From an uncultured Solobacterium sp. (GTDB taxonomy: Bacteria > Bacillota_I > Bacilli_A > Erysipelotrichales > Erysipelotrichaceae): a stretch of DNA of 25,230 bases. Made by a program: the position numbers and the translations under genes. Below, one piece after another: positions 21,937 to 25,230 of the stretch (positions are counted from its first letter, which is position 1; each line of letters starts with the position of its first letter). Location of the stretch: assembly GCA_938039295.1 (NCBI GenBank), contig CALHUY010000056.1, positions 1 through 25,230 of the forward strand, in the 5' to 3' direction. Below the pieces are notes generated by a model. It ran no database searches, was not told the DNA's origin, and was given only the letters and a program-made list of their open reading frames with translations.

Positions 21937-22557
21937 TTAGTTATTCATTGCATTGGTTTCAAATACCAATTCCTGAATACTTGATACGACATCCACCTGT
22001 CGTACATATACTCCTGATGGAACTGAGAAATGTTCCATCGCAAAACTTACAAATCCTTGAATACCATGTGCTACCAATAAATCTACTGTCTTCTGCACAT
22101 CTTGTGAAATACACAAAATAGCGATACGGCAGCCTTCCGGCATCTTTTCAGCAATCTCATCCATACCATATACAGGTACTGATGATTTCTTTACATTTTC
22201 TGGGTGTAAATCAAATGCACAAACGATTTCACCAACAATATGGTTCCAGTGATTGTAGTTTAATAACGCTTTTCCAAGGTTACCAGCACCGACAAGAATA
22301 ATCTTCTCATCAAAATTTACGCCGAGCTGATTAGAGAAAATACTAATTAAATCTTCAACGTTATAACCATAACCTTGCTTACCAAGGTTTCCTAAAAAAC
22401 TAAAGTCACGACGGATTGTTGTTGACTCAATAGATACATAGTCAGCAAGCTCCCTGGACATAATTCTGTTTATCCCATCCGCATGTAGTTTACGTAATGC
22501 TTTTAAATAGACAGGATATCGTTGTAATGTTGCCTTTGGCACTTTCTTTTCGCTCAT
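21937..22557 (-). CDS. rex: Redox-sensing transcriptional repressor Rex
   Basis: Rex senses the NADH/NAD+ ratio and represses fermentation and respiration genes when NADH is low. The 206-residue protein has an N-terminal winged helix (about 5-75), with KATLQRYPVYLKAL and STTIRRDFSFLGNLGKQGYGY as the family signature, then a Rossmann domain with GAGNLG at 90-95. The C-terminal helix that swaps between subunits is at the end (VSSIQELVFETN). A GTG at 22566 is in frame, but GGTGA 6 bases before the ATG at 22557 decides the start. A Rex-like half site lies in its own probable promoter. The gene follows tsaD after 51 bases. Confidence 0.95.
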   Translation of the reverse strand: MSEKKVPKATLQRYPVYLKALRKLHADGINRIMSRELADYVSIESTTIRRDFSFLGNLGKQGYGYNVEDLISIFSNQLGVNFDEKIILVGAGNLGKALLNYNHWNHIVGEIVCAFDLHPENVKKSSVPVYGMDEIAEKMPEGCRIAILCISQDVQKTVDLLVAHGIQGFVSFAMEHFSVPSGVYVRQVDVVSSIQELVFETNAMNN

Positions 22558-22574
22558 ATTTATCACCGTTATCT

Positions 22575-22605
22575 ATTTTAACACCATTTGTGAAAAAATT
22601 GCTAA
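22575..22605 (-). promoter_or_regulatory. Possible rex promoter overlapped by a Rex-like site
   Basis: On the minus strand TAGCAA (22599-22604) and TAAAAT (22575-22580) are 18 bases apart. Read on the plus strand, 22588-22605 is TTGTGAA, four A, then TTGCTAA. The first half matches the Rex operator exactly and the second half matches 4 of 7. The site lies between the -35 and -10. Both elements are weak. Confidence 0.35.
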
Positions 22606-22608
22606 ATT

Positions 22609-23619
22609 TTATTCTTCACCTGGCATCATGAGTCCTGGATCTGCTGCTGCAGAAAGGTCTCCAAACAGTCCATGTTGATATGCTACATAACCAACTGCAC
22701 CAATCATGGCCGCATTATCTGTACAACAGTACATTGGCGGAATGACTAACTGTACATCTGGATATGCTTGCATCTTCTCAGTGATTAACTGTCTTAATCT
22801 TGAGTTTGCTGCTACACCACCAGCTAATACTAACATCTTTGGCTTTAAGTCTTCTACAGCCTGTAGTGTCTTTCCAGTTAGTTGTCCTAACGCTGTCTCC
22901 TGGAAGGCATACGCAATATCTTCCTTTATGATTTCATTACCTGCTTTTTCCTCACGTTGAATTAGCTGTAATACAGCAGTCTTCAATCCAGAAAAGCTAA
23001 AGTCATATACACCATCTGTCTTTGGAGAAGGAAGTTTGTAATGTTCCTTCCCTTCTTTTGCCATACGGTCAATCACTGGCCCTCCAGGATATCCTGTACC
23101 TAAAACGCGTGATACTTTATCGTACGCTTCACCGATCGCATCATCCTGTGTTGTACCGATAACCTTATAATCCCAATCATTCTCCATATAAACAAGCTGA
23201 GAGTGACCACCCGAAATAACGAGTGCTAGTAATGGGAATTTCATATCTGCTACAAAGTTGTTTGCCCAGATATGGCCTGTCATATGGTTAATTGGTATTA
23301 ACGGCTTATGGAACGTCCAAGCAATTGTCTTTGCTGCTTGTACGCCAACATGTAAAGAACCAATCAAACCAGGTCCTTGCGTATACGCAATCGCATCAAT
23401 ATCATCCATTGTTAGATTCGCTTTCTTTAGCGCTTCATCAATCACTGTTGAAATATTTTCAACATGAATACGACTAGCAACTTCTGGAACGACTCCACCA
23501 TATTGTGTATGAACATTAATCTGTGATGATACAATATTTGATAGAATATCTTTTCCATCTTTAATAATCGCACATGCTGTTTCATCACAGCTTGATTCTA
23601 ATGCTAAAATCAATGTCAT
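22609..23619 (-). CDS. tsaD: tRNA t6A37 threonylcarbamoyltransferase TsaD
   Basis: TsaD moves threonylcarbamoyl from its adenylate to A37 of tRNAs reading ANN codons, in a complex with TsaB and TsaE. The 336-residue protein starts with the family signature LALESSCDETACAI, and His112 and His116 in NHMTGHIW are the metal ligands. The ATPase-like ASKHA fold is further shown by VISGGHSQLV, DFSFSGLKTAV and LAGGVAANSRLR. It starts immediately after the rimI stop (TAA followed by ATG) with GGAGG inside the end of rimI. The cluster lacks tsaC, which must lie elsewhere. Confidence 0.97.
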   Translation of the reverse strand: MTLILALESSCDETACAIIKDGKDILSNIVSSQINVHTQYGGVVPEVASRIHVENISTVIDEALKKANLTMDDIDAIAYTQGPGLIGSLHVGVQAAKTIAWTFHKPLIPINHMTGHIWANNFVADMKFPLLALVISGGHSQLVYMENDWDYKVIGTTQDDAIGEAYDKVSRVLGTGYPGGPVIDRMAKEGKEHYKLPSPKTDGVYDFSFSGLKTAVLQLIQREEKAGNEIIKEDIAYAFQETALGQLTGKTLQAVEDLKPKMLVLAGGVAANSRLRQLITEKMQAYPDVQLVIPPMYCCTDNAAMIGAVGYVAYQHGLFGDLSAAADPGLMMPGEE

Positions 23620-24063
23620 TTATAAACCTCCTAAGGGTTTAATCATCAGATATGCATTCTCGCCATCCTCATAATAATTCTTGCGAGTATTCACTGTTAT
23701 AAACCCATTTTTTTCATAGAATTGGATAGCATGTTCATTTGAGATACGTACTTCCAATGTCATATTCTCACACTCTTCTTCAATTGCTTCCTGAAGAGCC
23801 TCATTCAATAGTTGTTGCCCAATACCTTGTTTTCGTTTTGTAGGACAAACTGCAATATTGGCAAGTTGAGCTTGTTCATAAGTAATCCACCAATCAATAT
23901 ATCCTATAATCGTTTGATTCTCTTCAAATACCAACAAGTTTGAGAATGGATTTTCCAAAAGTTCATAGCGGAACTGTTCAATTGTCCAACCACCTTTTGG
24001 AAAACAAATATTTTCAAGATCTACGACTTGCGCTAGATCTGTTTCGACCATCTTTCGAATCAT
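23620..24063 (-). CDS. rimI: GNAT N-acetyltransferase RimI
   Basis: RimI acetylates the N terminus of ribosomal protein S18 in Escherichia coli and may act on other proteins. The 147-residue protein is a single GNAT domain. The acetyl-CoA loop is seen in KRKQGIGQQLLNEAL, preceded by LANIAVCP, and the C-terminal VRISNEHAIQFYEKNGF is the usual RimI motif B region. Its position between tsaB and tsaD is conserved widely in Bacillota. It overlaps tsaB by one base (TAATG). Assignment to RimI rather than another GNAT protein rests on both motif and neighbours. Confidence 0.93.
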   Translation of the reverse strand: MIRKMVETDLAQVVDLENICFPKGGWTIEQFRYELLENPFSNLLVFEENQTIIGYIDWWITYEQAQLANIAVCPTKRKQGIGQQLLNEALQEAIEEECENMTLEVRISNEHAIQFYEKNGFITVNTRKNYYEDGENAYLMIKPLGGL

Positions 24064-24659
24064 TACTTATTAACGTTATATGCATCTGATGACTTTAAAT
24101 ATTCTGGCACAACCAAATGCACATTCTCTGCTTTCTGCCATTCATTCTTTAATGATAAGAAATTCTTAGCCATATTTGGATAATATGTTTCTTTTCCGAA
24201 TAACTGTCCATCACCAATAAGCTTTTCGTCACATACTGTATTTTCAAGATCTGCGATATATTCAACTCTTTCTTCTTCCACTGCCTTACCATTTCTATAC
24301 GCGCAGGTATATACGCGTTTACCACGTGCATCTAGTACAACACGACAATCTTCCATTCCTGCATATAACAACATTGTAGGAAGTGTGTATAAAGGTTTAT
24401 TTGTCAAGGAACAGAATACCTTCGCAATTGTCATTGCGATACGAACACCAGTATAACTACCTGGTCCCTTTGTAATGACAATCTGATCAATATCATCACT
24501 TTTTAAAGATAAATTTGATAACATCTGTTCAAGCTTTGGAAAAATTTCTTCAGATTGATGTTTCCAGCATTCTTCCTGTACTTCACCAATGATTTCATTA
24601 TCACGAATTAATGCAAGTGATAAAAAGATATGACTTGTATCCATACATAAAGTAATCAT
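24063..24659 (-). CDS. tsaB: t6A biosynthesis protein TsaB
   Basis: TsaB is the non-catalytic partner of TsaD in t6A synthesis. The 198-residue protein is an ASKHA-fold protein with the N-terminal strand ITLCMDTSHIFLSLALI and the diagnostic TKGPGSYTGVRIAM near 82-96, followed by YTLPTMLLYA. It is a little shorter than many TsaB proteins, with a reduced C-terminal part; the core motifs are intact and nothing suggests a frameshift. GGAGG stands about 7 bases before the ATG, and the ATG overlaps the tsaE stop by 4 bases (ATGA). Confidence 0.94.
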   Translation of the reverse strand: MITLCMDTSHIFLSLALIRDNEIIGEVQEECWKHQSEEIFPKLEQMLSNLSLKSDDIDQIVITKGPGSYTGVRIAMTIAKVFCSLTNKPLYTLPTMLLYAGMEDCRVVLDARGKRVYTCAYRNGKAVEEERVEYIADLENTVCDEKLIGDGQLFGKETYYPNMAKNFLSLKNEWQKAENVHLVVPEYLKSSDAYNVNK

Positions 24660-25108
24660 GCTAGAGCCTCCAATAATTCTTCATACTTCTTTCCAATCGC
24701 ATGGAAAGTAAATTCACGATCTCCATTTTCTAATAGTTGAATCGAAATCTTTAAATGTTCCTCAGGAACTAAGTCAGGACTAAATTGTGACCATTCAATA
24801 ACAGTTAATCCTTCATCATTTAAATATTCGTCAAACCCTAAATCCTGATGTATACCTTCCAAACGATATGCATCAATATGATTTAGTAATAGTCGACCAT
24901 GATAAATTTTTTGAATAGTAAATGTAGGACTTGTAACGCTACGGGTAATATCTAAGCCTCTAGCAATACCCTGTGTTAAACATGTCTTACCCGCACCCAA
25001 GTCGCCATCTAAGAGGATGACCATAGCTGCTTCACTATGTTTACCAATTTTAGCACCAAGTTCCCTTGTTTCATCGGCTGATTTTGTAATTAATCTTAAT
25101 TCATTCAT
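24656..25108 (-). CDS. tsaE: t6A biosynthesis ATPase TsaE
   Basis: TsaE is a P-loop ATPase that resets the TsaB-TsaD complex. The 150-residue protein has Walker A GDLGAGKT, SVTSPTFTIQKIY (switch region), LNHIDAYRL with the Asp of Walker B, and GLTVIEWSQF, in the family order. The length is normal. GAGG lies about 8 bases before the ATG. It is the first gene of the long minus-strand run down to the ABC-F gene, with a candidate -10 upstream and the terminator of a gene outside the window beyond that. Confidence 0.96.
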   Translation of the reverse strand: MNELRLITKSADETRELGAKIGKHSEAAMVILLDGDLGAGKTCLTQGIARGLDITRSVTSPTFTIQKIYHGRLLLNHIDAYRLEGIHQDLGFDEYLNDEGLTVIEWSQFSPDLVPEEHLKISIQLLENGDREFTFHAIGKKYEELLEALA

Positions 25109-25128
25109 ATAGAAAACCTCACCAAATC

Positions 25129-25134
25129 ATTATA
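25129..25134 (-). promoter_or_regulatory. Likely -10 of the tsaE operon promoter
   Basis: A perfect TATAAT on the minus strand lies 20 bases before the tsaE ATG, in the gap between the upstream terminator and the gene. The -35 region, 17 bases up, does not resemble TTGACA. Confidence 0.45.
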
Positions 25135-25185
25135 ATACGATTTATGAAAAGCGCTATAAGTCAGCACTAACTTTACATAAAAAGT

Positions 25186-25221
25186 ATAAAAAAAGGGAGA
25201 GCGATGGAAAACCATGCTCTC
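25186..25221 (-). terminator. Terminator of a minus-strand gene beyond the right edge
   Basis: On the minus strand GAGAGC-ATGG (25221-25212) pairs with CCAT-(C)-GCTCTC (25207-25197) around a TTTT loop with one bulged base, followed by CC and seven T. It shows that a transcript from outside the window ends here. Confidence 0.8.
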
Positions 25222-25230
25222 GATGACCCG

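Overview
The window is ordinary-looking chromosome from an AT-rich, low-GC Gram-positive bacterium (Bacillota). The evidence is strong GGAGG ribosome sites, a sortase with its wall-sorted substrate, a lipoprotein peptide-binding protein, Rex, a YolD-type polymerase partner and an Ami-like peptide transporter. Family is an inference only; Erysipelotrichaceae or a relative would fit. Almost every gene is on the minus strand, so the window reads from right to left. Only a methyltransferase-like gene and one tRNA-Ser are on the plus strand.

Right part (25.2 to 18.6 kb). A compact minus-strand run holds tsaE, tsaB, rimI, tsaD, rex, asnS and an ABC-F ATPase. TsaE, TsaB and TsaD make the t6A modification of tRNA, RimI is an acetyltransferase, Rex senses NADH/NAD+, AsnRS charges tRNA-Asn and the ABC-F protein acts on ribosomes. 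The gene set recalls the Bacillus subtilis ydiB-ydiH cluster with asnS inserted. A hairpin lies between asnS and the ABC-F gene, just ahead of its ribosome site. A complete tRNA-Ser(CGA) gene faces this run and shares a two-way terminator with it.

Middle (18.4 to 11.5 kb). An oligopeptide ABC importer in Ami order (binding protein, two permeases, two ATPases) takes up peptides. The binding-protein gene has its own strong promoter, a catabolite-repression-like site, two AT-rich repeats 31 bp apart and a 5' stem-loop. A terminator and a second promoter separate it from the other four genes. A small glutaredoxin-like gene follows, then a Y-family polymerase with a YolD-like partner.

Left-middle (9.1 to 4.0 kb). 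A 1188-residue surface protein has a predicted Cys-Gln thioester domain, about eight Cna-B-like modules and an IPTG-type sorting signal. A class B sortase gene follows 5 bases later. This adhesin-plus-sortase pair is the most distinctive content of the window. A free-standing B3/B4-domain protein comes next.

Left end (3.9 to 0 kb). mgtE (magnesium channel), a spermidine-synthase-fold protein of unknown role, an ArsB/NhaD-type permease and the 5' end of a tRNA gene (probably Arg) cut by the window edge. No insertion sequence, prophage, CRISPR array or defence locus was seen, and no gene-free stretch exceeds 300 bases. I did not find a clearly undescribed system; the best leads are the thioester adhesin/sortase pair and the layered control region of oppA.
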